From NCBI GenBank assembly GCA_035335645.1, contig DAOQMM010000001.1, positions 36,913 to 100,912 on the forward strand: a stretch of 64,000 nucleotides of DNA. Reading direction: 5' to 3'. The stretch's first letter is position 1, and each line of letters starts with the position of its first letter. This document shows, piece by piece, positions 52,170 to 61,449 of this stretch. The notes below the pieces were generated by a model. That model did no database searches, had not been told where the DNA came from, and saw nothing but the letters and a program-made list of their open reading frames with translations. The translations under genes were made by a program, and so were the position numbers. Source of the DNA: Zoogloea sp035335645 (GTDB lineage Bacteria > Pseudomonadota > Gammaproteobacteria > Burkholderiales > Rhodocyclaceae).

Positions 52170-53252
52170 ATGGGAATGAGTGAATTGCAGATGGGCCTGA
52201 TCGGGGCCGGCGGTGCGGTCGTGCTGGGCATCTTCGCGTTCAACAAGTGGCAGGAGCGCCGGCAGCGCAAACTCGCCGAGCCGCCTGTGCCGACGGAGCC
52301 CCAGGCTTCCGGGACGGCGGCCCGCGGTGGCGAGGCGCGTATCGAGCCGGTGCTCGGTGCGGCGACGCCCCGGCCCGTGGCCGCCCGTCCGGCGCCCACC
52401 GCCGGACCGCGTCGCGTGCCGCCGCCCTTGCCGGCCGAGGTGGACGAGCGGGCCGACTGCGTGGTGCGAGTGGAATCGATCGAGCCCGTGCAGGGCAGCC
52501 GCCTGCTCCAGGCCGCAGCGCAGCATCTGCAGGGCATCGCCAAGCCGGTGCGCTGGTTCGGCTTTTCGGATCACGACAATCGCTGGGAAACGCTGGATGG
52601 TGCGCCCGGCCACGGCTATCACTGGATCTGTGCGGCGCTGCAGCTGGTGGATCGCCGCGGGCCGGTGAGCGAAGGGGATCTGTCGGCCTTCTGCGGCGGA
52701 CTGCAGCGCATGTGTGACATCTTCATGGGCATTCCGTCCCTGCCGGTCAAGGCCGAAGCCCTGGACCGGGCCGCAGAGCTGGATCGCCTGTGTGCCGGCG
52801 TGGACATCCAGATCGGCGTCAATGTGGTGGCCCGCGAACTGCCGATTCCCGGCACCAAGCTGCGCGGCCTGGCTGAGGCGGCCGGGCTGGAACTGGGCAC
52901 GGACGGCTGCTTTCACGCCCGTGACGATCTGGGCCTGAGCCAGTTCGTGCTGAGCAACCTGGAGCCGGTCCGATTCGTGGCCGAGGAGATGCGTGGCCTG
53001 AGTACCCAGGGCGTCACCCTGACGCTCGACGTGCCGCGGGTGGCGGATGGCGTGAAGGTCTTCGACCGCATGATGACGGTGGCCCAGCAACTGGCGGAAG
53101 CCCTCAACGGCGCCGTGGTGGACGACAACCGCACGCCTTTCGGTGACAAGGCTGCGGGCCTGATCCGCGCCCAGATCGAGCAGTTTCAGGTGCAGATGGG
53201 CGAGCAGGGCATCGCGCCGGGTTCGACACTGGCGCGGCGCCTGTTCGCCTGA
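52170..53252 (+). CDS. zipA: Cell division protein ZipA-like
   Basis: A 360-residue protein with ZipA layout: an N-terminal membrane anchor (about 7-24), a short basic segment (KWQERRQRKL), a Pro/Ala/Arg-rich linker (about 35-90), and a C-terminal FtsZ-binding domain (about 215-350, with LDVPRVADGVKVFDRMMTVA and LNGAVVDDNRTPFGDKA). It tethers FtsZ to the membrane. The smc-zipA-ligA order supports the call. GGGAAG precedes the ATG. Confidence 0.85.
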   Translation: MGMSELQMGLIGAGGAVVLGIFAFNKWQERRQRKLAEPPVPTEPQASGTAARGGEARIEPVLGAATPRPVAARPAPTAGPRRVPPPLPAEVDERADCVVRVESIEPVQGSRLLQAAAQHLQGIAKPVRWFGFSDHDNRWETLDGAPGHGYHWICAALQLVDRRGPVSEGDLSAFCGGLQRMCDIFMGIPSLPVKAEALDRAAELDRLCAGVDIQIGVNVVARELPIPGTKLRGLAEAAGLELGTDGCFHARDDLGLSQFVLSNLEPVRFVAEEMRGLSTQGVTLTLDVPRVADGVKVFDRMMTVAQQLAEALNGAVVDDNRTPFGDKAAGLIRAQIEQFQVQMGEQGIAPGSTLARRLFA

Positions 53253-53261
53253 CCGCGCGCC

Positions 53262-55379
53262 GTGTCCGTCCCGGCCGAACAGATCGCGCGGGCGGCGGCC
53301 CTGCGCGAGGCGCTCGAACGCTACAACCACGCCTACTATGTCCTCGATGAGCCCCTTGTCCCGGATGCGGAATTCGATGCCCGCTTCCGTGAACTGCAGG
53401 CGCTTGAGGCGACGTATCCGGAACTCCTGACACCCGATTCGCCGACCCAGCGTGTCGGCGGCCAGCCGGCGCCGGAGCTGGCGCCGGTGAGTCACGCGGT
53501 GCCGATGCTGTCGATCCGCACCGAGACCGATACCACCGCCGAAGGCGCCGTTGTCTTCGACACACGCGTGCGGCGGGCCCTCGGGCTGACGGACGACGCG
53601 CCACCGGTGACCTACGCGGCAGAGCTGAAGTTCGACGGGCTCGCCATCAATCTGCGCTACGAAGGTGGCACCCTGGTGCTGGCGGCCACCCGGGGCGACG
53701 GCACGACGGGCGAGGATGTGACGCGCAATGTGCGCACCATCCGCCAGATTCCCCTGCGGCTGAAGGGCGCGCTGCCACCGGTGCTGGAAGTGCGCGGCGA
53801 GATCTACATGCGCCGCGACGCGTTTGACCGTCTCAACGCGGACCAGGCAGCCGCCGGCCAGAAGACCTTCGTCAATCCCCGCAATGCCGCTGCCGGTAGC
53901 CTGCGCCAGCTCGACCCGGCCATTACAGCGCGGCGGCCCCTGTCCTTCTTTGCCTACGGGCTGGGGGAGGTGGTGGGCTGGGAACTGCCGCCGACCCACG
54001 CCGAGCTGCTCGATGCACTGGACGCCCTGGGCTTCCCCGTCTGCGTGCACCGGACGCGTGCCCAAGGGGCGGCAGCGCTCGCGCAGTTCCACGAGGCGAT
54101 GGGCGTCTTGCGTGACGGCCTGCCTTTCGACATCGACGGCGTGGTCTACAAGGTGGACAGTCTGGCCCTGCAGCAGGCGCTGGGTTTCGTCTCGCGGGAG
54201 CCGCGGTGGGCGGTGGCGCACAAATATCCGGCCCAGGAGGCCGTGACGTATCTGCTGGGTATCGACGTTCAGGTCGGCCGCACCGGCGCGCTGACCCCGG
54301 TTGCCCGCCTGGAGCCGGTGTTTGTCGGTGGTGTGACGGTCACCAATGCCACGCTGCACAACCAGGGCGAGATCGACCGCAAGGAGCTTCGCGTCGGTGA
54401 CCGCGTGGTGGTGCGCCGCGCCGGCGACGTGATTCCGGAAGTCGTCGGCCGTGTGATCGGGGACGAGGAGGAGGAGGCGGCCCACGTGGCCCGTCCGCGT
54501 TTCGATCTGCTTGGCACTTATCCGGTGTGCCCGGAGTGTGGCTCCCACGTGGTGCGGGGCGAGGACGAGGCGGTGGCGCGGTGTACCGGCGGTCTGTACT
54601 GCCCGGCCCAGCGCAAGCAGGCGCTGCTGCACTTTGCCGGACGGCGTGCCATCGACATTGATGGGCTCGGTGAGCAGATCGTCCACCAACTCGTGACGAA
54701 TTCCACGGTCACCACGCCGGCAGACCTGTATAACCCTGACCGGATCAATGCCAATGTACTTGCCGGGCTGGAGCGCATGGGCGAAAAGTCCGCCGCGAAC
54801 CTGATGGCGGCCATCGAGGCGAGCCGGGAGACGAGTCTGGCGCGCTTCATCTTCGCCCTGGGGATCCGCAATGTGGGCGAGAAGACCGCGAAGGATCTGG
54901 CCCGTCATTTCGGTGGACTGAAGGCGCTGATGGCTGCCGATGAGGCACAGCTGCTGCAGGTGCCGGATGTCGGGCCGGTGGTGGCGCGGTGCATCGTCGA
55001 GTTCATGGGCGAAGCCCGTAATCAGGCGGTCATCGGCAGTCTGGCCGACGCCTTGCACTGGACCGAGGGCGCTCCGGCGGCCCGCTCGGCCGACGGCGGC
55101 CTGGCGGGCAAGACCTTCGTGCTCACGGGCACCCTGCCCACACTCAAGCGCGACGCGGCGGCGGCATTGATCGAAGCGGCGGGCGGCAAGGTCAGCGGTT
55201 CGGTTTCCAAGAAGACCGACTACCTTGTCGCCGGAGCCGAGGCGGGCAGCAAGCTCGACAAGGCGCAACAACTGGGTGTCATGATTCTGGACGAGGCGGG
55301 GCTGATGGCCCTGCTTGAGCCGGTGCCGCCCGCGCAGGACGGGGGCGGTCAGGGAAGCTTATTTGAGGATCAGGAATGA
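53262..55379 (+). CDS. ligA: NAD-dependent DNA ligase
   Basis: A 705-residue LigA that seals nicks using NAD. Order: Ia domain; adenylation domain with Lys123 in AAELKFDGLAINLRYEGG; OB fold; four-cysteine zinc finger (CPECGSHVVRGEDEAVARC and CPAQ); HhH domain (DIDGLGEQIVHQL, FALGIRNVGEKTAKDLARH); and BRCT (about 630-705). The usual MLSLDNAF motif is MLSIRTETDT here, a variant I recall from other beta- and gammaproteobacterial LigA. GTG start; the stop overlaps galU (ATGA). Confidence 0.96.
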   Translation: MSVPAEQIARAAALREALERYNHAYYVLDEPLVPDAEFDARFRELQALEATYPELLTPDSPTQRVGGQPAPELAPVSHAVPMLSIRTETDTTAEGAVVFDTRVRRALGLTDDAPPVTYAAELKFDGLAINLRYEGGTLVLAATRGDGTTGEDVTRNVRTIRQIPLRLKGALPPVLEVRGEIYMRRDAFDRLNADQAAAGQKTFVNPRNAAAGSLRQLDPAITARRPLSFFAYGLGEVVGWELPPTHAELLDALDALGFPVCVHRTRAQGAAALAQFHEAMGVLRDGLPFDIDGVVYKVDSLALQQALGFVSREPRWAVAHKYPAQEAVTYLLGIDVQVGRTGALTPVARLEPVFVGGVTVTNATLHNQGEIDRKELRVGDRVVVRRAGDVIPEVVGRVIGDEEEEAAHVARPRFDLLGTYPVCPECGSHVVRGEDEAVARCTGGLYCPAQRKQALLHFAGRRAIDIDGLGEQIVHQLVTNSTVTTPADLYNPDRINANVLAGLERMGEKSAANLMAAIEASRETSLARFIFALGIRNVGEKTAKDLARHFGGLKALMAADEAQLLQVPDVGPVVARCIVEFMGEARNQAVIGSLADALHWTEGAPAARSADGGLAGKTFVLTGTLPTLKRDAAAALIEAAGGKVSGSVSKKTDYLVAGAEAGSKLDKAQQLGVMILDEAGLMALLEPVPPAQDGGGQGSLFEDQE

Positions 55380-56263
55380 AGAAGGTTACGAAAGCGGTAT
55401 TTCCAGTGGCGGGCATGGGCAGCCGCTTCCTCCCGGCCACCAAGGCGTCGCCCAAGGAGATGATGCCGGTGGTGGACAAGCCGCTGATCCAGTACGCGGT
55501 GGAAGAGGCGGTGGCGGCCGGCATGACGGATCTGGTGTTCATCACCGGGCGCTCCAAGCGGGCCATCGAAGATCACTTCGACAAGGCTTACGAGCTGGAG
55601 ACCGAACTCGAGGCGCGGGGCAAGACGGAATTGCTCAAGATCGTCCGCGAGACGGTGCCGGCGAATGTGAACTGCATCTACATCCGCCAGCCGGAAGCGC
55701 TGGGTCTGGGGCACGCGGTGCTGTGCGCGGCGCCGGTGGTGGGCGATGAGCCCTTCGCCGTGCTGCTGGCGGACGACCTCCTGGACGGTCAGGGCGCCTC
55801 ATCGGTGATGCGTCAGATGGCGGATGTGTATCACTACCATCGCTGTTCGGTGCTGGGCGTCATGAACGTGCCGCGGGAGCACACCCGCCAGTACGGCATC
55901 GTCAGCACCGAGCGCCAGGACGGCGATGTGCAGCGGGTGACGGGGATCGTCGAAAAGCCCAAGCCCGAAGAGGCGCCGTCCACCCAGGCGGTGGTGGGGC
56001 GATACGTGCTCACCGGCCGCATCTTCGAACATCTGCGCAAGCTCACGCCGGGCGCGGGGGGCGAGTTGCAGCTCACGGACGCCATCGCCTCCCTGTTGCG
56101 TGAAGAGGCGGTGCTGTCCTACCAGTTCAAGGGTGTGCGTTACGACTGCGGCTCCAAGCTCGGATATCTGCAGGCCACCGTCGAGCTGGGCCTGAAGCAT
56201 CCGGAAGTGGGTGCGGAGTTCGCGGCGTATCTGGCTTCACGTGCCGGTGTGGACGGCGCCTGA
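55376..56263 (+). CDS. galU: UTP--glucose-1-phosphate uridylyltransferase
   Basis: A 295-residue nucleotidyltransferase making UDP-glucose for surface polysaccharides. The nucleotide motif is PVAGMGSRFLPATKASPKEM; VVDKPLIQYAVEEA and FKGVRYDCGSKLGYLQATVE are also typical. The ATG overlaps the ligA stop by four bases. A hairpin with short T-tract follows. Confidence 0.97.
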   Translation: MKKVTKAVFPVAGMGSRFLPATKASPKEMMPVVDKPLIQYAVEEAVAAGMTDLVFITGRSKRAIEDHFDKAYELETELEARGKTELLKIVRETVPANVNCIYIRQPEALGLGHAVLCAAPVVGDEPFAVLLADDLLDGQGASSVMRQMADVYHYHRCSVLGVMNVPREHTRQYGIVSTERQDGDVQRVTGIVEKPKPEEAPSTQAVVGRYVLTGRIFEHLRKLTPGAGGELQLTDAIASLLREEAVLSYQFKGVRYDCGSKLGYLQATVELGLKHPEVGAEFAAYLASRAGVDGA

Positions 56264-56290
56264 CCGGCGCACACGCCGGCAGATGACATG

Positions 56291-56316
56291 AGAGGCCCGC
56301 CCGCGCGCGGGCCTCT
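56291..56316. terminator. Hairpin between galU and the secretion operon, probably bidirectional
   Basis: AGAGGCCCGC and GCGGGCCTCT form a perfect 10-bp stem with a six-base loop, followed by TCGTTTCC on the plus strand. It lies 27 bases after galU and 38 bases after the convergent HlyD gene. The T-tracts are weak on both sides. Confidence 0.65.
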
Positions 56317-56353
56317 TCGTTTCCGACTGGCGCTCTGCAAGGCGCACCCGGCG

Positions 56354-57772
56354 TCAGCGTTCCGTGAGGGCGTTGGCCTTGGCCCGCAGGACGGGCTTGA
56401 GGAGGTAGCTCAGCAGTGACTTCTTGCCGGTGAGAATGTCCACCTCGGCCACCATGCCTGGAATGATGGGCAGCCTGGCATCGCCCAGGGCACTATGGAC
56501 GGTGCGTACGCGCACCACGTAGTAGGCATTGCCCTTTTCGTCGGTGATGGTGTCGGCGCCGATCTGTTCCAGTGTGGCGTCGAGGCCGCCGTAGATGGCG
56601 AAGTCATAGGCGGTGAACTTCACCAGCGCCGGCTGGCCGGGACGCAGGAAGGCGATGTCCTTGGGCTGAACGCGGGCTTCCAGCAGCAGGGTGTCGTCGC
56701 TGGGCACGATCTCGATAATCTCCTTGCCCGGCTGGACCACCCCGCCCACGGTGTTGGCGAAGAGCTGCTTGACGGTGCCGTTCATCGGCGCGCGGATCTC
56801 GGCCTGCTTGACCCGGTCGGCGAGGCCTTCGCTGCCGGCGGAAAGGGCGGCGATCTTGGCGTTGGTGTCGGAGAGCTCGCTGCGCGCCTGATTGCGGATC
56901 TGGAGCTCCACTTCCTCCACCTTGTTCTGGGCTTCGGCGATGGCGGCCTGGATGCGCGGGATCTGGGCGACGGCGGCGTTGCGTTCGCCCTTGAAGCGGG
57001 CCACGTCCCGTTCCAGGCGCAGGAGCTCCACCTCGGAGACGGCGCCGGTCTTGGCCAGCGGGCGGGTCACTTCGAGCTCGCGGGCGGTGAGGTCGTAGCT
57101 CTGGGACGATTGATCCCGGCGGGCGCTTACTTCAGCCAGTTCCTGGCGGCGCTGGGACAGTTGCTGGCGGGCGATGCTGGCAGCGGCGTCCATCTCGGCG
57201 CGCTTGGATTCGTAGGCACTGCGCTCCTGCTCCACCAGATCCGGCGCGTCCTTGAGCACCTCGGGCGGGGCGACGAAGGGCTTGCCGTGGGAGATGGCGG
57301 TGAGACGGGCTGCCTTGGCCAGCAGTGCCAGATATTGGGCGCGGTTTTCCCGCAGGGACGAGACGAAGCGGGTCGGGTCCACCTTGAGGAGCAGCTCGCC
57401 GGCCTTCACCTGCTGGCCTTCCTTGACGAGGATCTCGGAGACGATGCCGCCGTCCAGGCTCTGCAGGATCTGCACCTGCTTGGACGGGATGACCTTGCCT
57501 TCGCCGCGGGTGACCTCGTCGAGCTGGGCAAACGCGGCCCACAGCAACAACACGAGCACGGCGACCAGGGTGATCCACACGGCGATGCGGCTGCCGCGCA
57601 GGCGCTGCTCGGCCATCGCCCATTCGGCGTCGGCGAGGTAGTCGGTGTCGTCGTGGATCTCGCCCCGTTCGGCGCCATCCAGCAAACGGTCGAAGGCGCG
57701 GGAGCTCCGATCATAGACCCGCGCGTACTGAGGCTGAATGAAGGCGGCCAGACGGGCAAACAGGGACTTCAT
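56354..57772 (-). CDS. HlyD family type I secretion membrane-fusion protein
   Basis: A 472-residue periplasmic adaptor. A cytoplasmic N-terminus of about 60 residues is followed by one membrane anchor (about 63-83, WITLVAVLVLLLWAAF), a lipoyl half-motif (LQSLDGGIVSEILVKEGQQV), a long coiled-coil hairpin (about 180-310), the second half (IRAPMNGTVKQLFANTVGGV) and a C-terminal beta domain. It links the adjacent ABC transporter to an outer-membrane TolC-like channel that is not encoded here. It starts four bases after the transporter gene stop. Confidence 0.93.
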   Translation of the reverse strand: MKSLFARLAAFIQPQYARVYDRSSRAFDRLLDGAERGEIHDDTDYLADAEWAMAEQRLRGSRIAVWITLVAVLVLLLWAAFAQLDEVTRGEGKVIPSKQVQILQSLDGGIVSEILVKEGQQVKAGELLLKVDPTRFVSSLRENRAQYLALLAKAARLTAISHGKPFVAPPEVLKDAPDLVEQERSAYESKRAEMDAAASIARQQLSQRRQELAEVSARRDQSSQSYDLTARELEVTRPLAKTGAVSEVELLRLERDVARFKGERNAAVAQIPRIQAAIAEAQNKVEEVELQIRNQARSELSDTNAKIAALSAGSEGLADRVKQAEIRAPMNGTVKQLFANTVGGVVQPGKEIIEIVPSDDTLLLEARVQPKDIAFLRPGQPALVKFTAYDFAIYGGLDATLEQIGADTITDEKGNAYYVVRVRTVHSALGDARLPIIPGMVAEVDILTGKKSLLSYLLKPVLRAKANALTER

Positions 57773-57776
57773 CGCA

Positions 57777-59939
57777 TTAGCCTCCCCGTCCGATGCGGCC
57801 CTGTTGCAGGGCTTCGACCACCTGGGCCTTGGGCCCGTCGGCCACGATGTGGCCCTGGTCGAGGACGATCAGCCGATCCACAAGGTCCAGCAGCGAGGTC
57901 CGGTGGGTGACGAGGACGATCGTCTTGCCGGCCGCGAAAGCGCGCAGGCGCTGCTTGAGTTGCTCTTCGCTCTGGTGGTCCATGCTGCTGGAGGGCTCAT
58001 CCAGCAGCAGGATGGGCGGATCGTTGAGCACCGCACGGGCAATGGCCACGGCCTGGCGCTGCCCGCCGGAGAGGGATTCGCCGCGTTCGCCGATGGGCAT
58101 GTCGAAACCCTGGGGATGGGCGTCGGCGAACTCCTTGACGCCGGCCAGCTCGGCCGCGGCGAGCACTGCCGCGTCATCGGCGAAGGGGGCGCCCATGGCG
58201 ATGTTCTGTTTGAGGCTGCCGTAGAAGAGGGTCACGTCCTGGGGGACGAAGCCGATGGCGCGGCGCAGTTCGGCCGGGTCCACCTGGCGGGCGTCGATGC
58301 CGTCGATGAGGACGGCGCCCGCGGTCGGCTGATAGAGGCCGAGGATGAGCTTTTCGATGGTGGTCTTGCCGGAGCCGATGCGGCCGATGATGGCGACCTT
58401 CTCGCCGGCCTGCAGGCGGAAGGAGATCGTGTGCAGGGCCGCCTGATCGCGGCCGGGATAGGCGAAGCTCACATCCTTGAACTCGATCTCGCCGCGGAAG
58501 GCAGGCCGATGGACGAAGTTGGCGCCGTCCGGGCGCTCGACCGGCAGTTGCATGTGGCCTTCGACGGTCTCCAGCGCCGTGCGGGCGTTGTGGTATTGCA
58601 TCAGCAGCCCCGCCACCTGGCCGAGGGGGGCCATGGTGCGGCCGGCCAGCATGGAGGCCGCGATGATGCCGCCGAGGCTCATCTTGGCGTCAGCCAGTTC
58701 GTACACGCCGACGATGATGACGGCGACGGAGACGAACTGCTGCATGAACTGGGCGAAATTCACCGTACCGGCGGAGAGCAGCTTGAGGCGTCCGCCGATC
58801 TGGGCGATGAAGAGGGTGGCGCGTTCGTACTGGCGCTGGATGAGGCCTTCGGCGGCGAGGGTCTTGAGGGTTTCCAGGCCCACCAGGCTTTCCACCAGGG
58901 TGGCGTTGCGCTGGGCACCGGCGCGGTAGGTGGTCTCGGTAAGGGCATGCATTTTGTCCTGGGCGATCAGGGTCACGAACAGCACCACGAGGATGCCGAC
59001 CACCGGCGGGATCATCAGCCACGGGGAGATCCACGCCATGGCCAGGAGGAAGAGCAGCACGAAGGGCAGGTCGATCAGGGTGGTGACGGTGGCCGAGGCG
59101 ATGAAGTCCCGCACGCCCTCGAAGGCCCGCAGATTGGCAGCGAAGGAGCCGACCGAGGCCGGCCGCGCCTCCATGCGCAGACCCAGCACGCGCTCCATGA
59201 TGCGGGCCGACAGCTGCACGTCGATGCGCTTTCCGGCGGTATCGACGATGTAGGCGCGCAGCGTGCGCAGGGCGAAGTCGAAGCACAGCAGCAAGGCCGT
59301 GCCGACTGCCAGCACCCACAGGGTTTCCACGGCCCGGTTGGGGACGACCCGGTCGTACACCGTCATGGAAAACAGGGGGATGGCCAGCGCGAAGAGGTTG
59401 ATGACGAGGGCGGCGAGCAGGGTGTCCCGGTACAGCCGCCAGTTGTCGAGGACGGTGCCCCAGAACCAGTGCTGGCCGCGCAGACTGCGGATCTCCGGCG
59501 CACGGGCCTCGAAGCGGAAGCGCGGACGGACAAAGCACACCAGCCCCGTGTAGCGGGCGGCGAGCTCGTCGGCGCTGAGGACGTCCACCGATTCGCCGGC
59601 TTCGGGAAATCGCACCCGGCAGGCGCCGTCCGGCAGGCGTTCGAGGAGCAGGCAGGCGCGGCGGTCGTGAAGGAGCAACAGCGCCGGCAGGAAATTCGGG
59701 GTGATCTCCGCCAGCGGTTTGCGCACGATGCGCGCGGTGAGCTGGGCGCGGGCGGCGGCGCGGGGCAGCAGGGAGGGCGTCAGGCGGTGATCGACGAGGG
59801 GCAGGCCGGCCGAGAGGGCTTCCGGGGTGAAGGGGTTGCCGTGGATGCGGGTGAGGAGGACCAGCGCGTCGAGCAGGGGGTCGTCGTGGGTGGCATGCTC
59901 GCCGATCTGCCAGCCGGAACGGCTCGTGGGATTCGTCAT
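57777..59939 (-). CDS. Type I secretion ABC transporter (permease-ATPase with C39-like domain)
   Basis: A 720-residue half-transporter of the LssB/LapB class. An N-terminal C39-like domain (about 15-140) lacks the catalytic cysteine of true C39 peptidases. Five to six membrane helices follow (about 165-430), then an ATPase domain with Walker A GRIGSGKTTIEK, signature LSGGQRQAVA, Walker B ILLLDEPSSSMD and H-loop VTHRTS. Such transporters export RTX adhesins or other large proteins with C-terminal signals. No substrate or TolC gene is next to it in this window. Confidence 0.93.
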   Translation of the reverse strand: MTNPTSRSGWQIGEHATHDDPLLDALVLLTRIHGNPFTPEALSAGLPLVDHRLTPSLLPRAAARAQLTARIVRKPLAEITPNFLPALLLLHDRRACLLLERLPDGACRVRFPEAGESVDVLSADELAARYTGLVCFVRPRFRFEARAPEIRSLRGQHWFWGTVLDNWRLYRDTLLAALVINLFALAIPLFSMTVYDRVVPNRAVETLWVLAVGTALLLCFDFALRTLRAYIVDTAGKRIDVQLSARIMERVLGLRMEARPASVGSFAANLRAFEGVRDFIASATVTTLIDLPFVLLFLLAMAWISPWLMIPPVVGILVVLFVTLIAQDKMHALTETTYRAGAQRNATLVESLVGLETLKTLAAEGLIQRQYERATLFIAQIGGRLKLLSAGTVNFAQFMQQFVSVAVIIVGVYELADAKMSLGGIIAASMLAGRTMAPLGQVAGLLMQYHNARTALETVEGHMQLPVERPDGANFVHRPAFRGEIEFKDVSFAYPGRDQAALHTISFRLQAGEKVAIIGRIGSGKTTIEKLILGLYQPTAGAVLIDGIDARQVDPAELRRAIGFVPQDVTLFYGSLKQNIAMGAPFADDAAVLAAAELAGVKEFADAHPQGFDMPIGERGESLSGGQRQAVAIARAVLNDPPILLLDEPSSSMDHQSEEQLKQRLRAFAAGKTIVLVTHRTSLLDLVDRLIVLDQGHIVADGPKAQVVEALQQGRIGRGG

Positions 59940-60091
59940 GGTCGGGCTGCGGGATACCGGTATGGCCGAAGGAGGGCGCCTGCGCGCCGCTCCGCATCCT
60001 AACGGAAGCGAGAAGGTGAACTTAAGCCTTCAGGCAAAAAATCTCGGTGTCAACGACGCGGCGGCCCCTGGGCGCGACCACTGCGTCGCGC

Positions 60092-60424
60092 TCAGATGAC
60101 GTCGTGCTTGCCGAGGAGGTTGAGCCCGTTGCGCAGGCGTTCCCGCGCACCCTTGCGGGCGAGGAGCTTGCGCTGGGCGTCGGGGGGCAGGTCGGTGAGG
60201 CGCAGCAGGCCCCGGTCGATGAGGACGTCCACCACGTCCTCGATGACGCGGATCAGGTCGGCGTCGAGGGCGGTGAAGGTGACCGCGCCGTCCGCTGCGC
60301 CACGCCCCCCGAGGAAGGCGGCCACCTCCGGGTGGTCGGCCGGCAGCTCTTCGGAGTGCCCCGGCCCGGCGTCGGCAAACAGGGCGACGATGCAGCCTTC
60401 GGCGTTGCGCTGGACGAAGCTCAT
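60092..60424 (-). CDS. Small conserved protein of unknown function
   Basis: A 110-residue soluble protein. The first 45 residues look like a compact beta segment (MSFVQRNAEGCIVALFADAG then EELPADHPEVAAFLGG). The second half is helical and charged (LIRVIEDVVDVLIDRGLLRL, PPDAQRKLLARKGARERL). I recall similar short betaproteobacterial proteins labelled as tryptophan synthase beta-like, but no PLP enzyme motif is present and that label should not be trusted. It stands alone upstream of the ispH group. Confidence 0.75.
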   Translation of the reverse strand: MSFVQRNAEGCIVALFADAGPGHSEELPADHPEVAAFLGGRGAADGAVTFTALDADLIRVIEDVVDVLIDRGLLRLTDLPPDAQRKLLARKGARERLRNGLNLLGKHDVI

Positions 60425-60509
60425 GGGACGGTGGGTGGAGTGGCGGTGCCGTATTGTGGCCGTGGCGCCCGTCTTCCGTCGAGGGGGCGAGCAGCTTGAC
60501 GGCGGCAGA

Positions 60510-61442
60510 TCAGGCGGCCGGCGTCTGGAGTTCCCTGGGCAGCGGAAAGGTGACCTTCTCGGGCACGCCCTCGAGCTGTCGCACGGAGGCCGCCCCCAAA
60601 GCCTTGAGGCGGGCGATCACGGACTCCACCAGCACCTCCGGCGCCGAGGCGCCCGCGGTGACGCCGATGCGCTGCTTGCCCGTGAGCCAGGCCGGGTCGA
60701 TGGCGTCGGCGTTGTCCACCAGGTGGGCAGGTACCTGAAGCAGCTCGGCCACCTCCCGCAGGCGGTTGGAATTGGAGCTGTTGGGCGAGCCCACGACCAG
60801 CACCAGATCGGACTGGGGCGCCATGAATTTGACGGCGTCCTGGCGGTTCTGGGTGGCGTAGCAGATGTCGTCCTTCTTGGGGCCGACGATGGCCGGGTAG
60901 CGTTCGCGCAGGGCGCCCACGATGGCGGCCGCGTCATCCACCGACAGGGTGGTCTGGGTGACGTAGGCAAGGGCGTCCGGGGTGTTCACCTGCAGGGTCG
61001 CCACGTCGCCGACGGATTCCACGAGGTGGATGCCGTCCTTGACCTGGCCCATGGTGCCTTCCACTTCCGGGTGGCCCTTGTGACCGATCATGACGATCTC
61101 GCGGCCCTGGTCGCGCATGCGGGCAACCTCCAGGTGCACCTTGGTGACCAGCGGACAGGTGGCGTCGAAGACGCGCAGGCCGCGGGCCTCGGCTTCGCTG
61201 CGGACAGACTGGGGCACGCCGTGGGCGCTGAAGATCACCGTGTTGCCGGCCGGCACGTCGGCCAGATCCTCGATGAAGATGGCGCCCTTGGCACGCAGGC
61301 CTTCCACCACGAAGCGGTTATGGACGACCTCGTGGCGCACGTAGATGGGCGCGCCGAAGCGGGCCAGGGCCCGTTCGACGATCTCGATGGCCCGTTCGAC
61401 GCCGGCGCAGAAGCCGCGGGGAGTGGCGAGCAGGACTTCCAT
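60510..61442 (-). CDS. ispH: 4-hydroxy-3-methylbut-2-enyl diphosphate reductase
   Basis: A 310-residue [4Fe-4S] enzyme, the last step of the MEP isoprenoid pathway. Cluster cysteines lie in TPRGFCAGVERAIEIVERAL, FDATCPLVTKVH and the C-terminal conserved block; VGSPNSSNSNRL and GVTAGASAPEVLVE are typical. ATG 61442 (MEVLLATP) is chosen because GAGG precedes it; the frame is open to 61499 over fkpB. It is the last gene of ileS-lspA-fkpB-ispH. Confidence 0.97.
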   Translation of the reverse strand: MEVLLATPRGFCAGVERAIEIVERALARFGAPIYVRHEVVHNRFVVEGLRAKGAIFIEDLADVPAGNTVIFSAHGVPQSVRSEAEARGLRVFDATCPLVTKVHLEVARMRDQGREIVMIGHKGHPEVEGTMGQVKDGIHLVESVGDVATLQVNTPDALAYVTQTTLSVDDAAAIVGALRERYPAIVGPKKDDICYATQNRQDAVKFMAPQSDLVLVVGSPNSSNSNRLREVAELLQVPAHLVDNADAIDPAWLTGKQRIGVTAGASAPEVLVESVIARLKALGAASVRQLEGVPEKVTFPLPRELQTPAA

Positions 61443-61449
61443 GGGAACC

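Noticed and set aside
49248..55271. A 2007-codon open frame antisense to smc, zipA and ligA
   Set aside because: It lies opposite three clear genes in high-GC DNA. Its translation is low-complexity (Gly, Arg, His, Leu-rich) with no domain motifs, as expected for a GC-bias shadow frame.
59940..60091. Possible promoter with TTGACA (near 60045-60051, minus strand) before the type I secretion operon
   Set aside because: The -35 hexamer is good, but no acceptable -10 box occurs at 16-18 bases. No gene is visible in this interval either.
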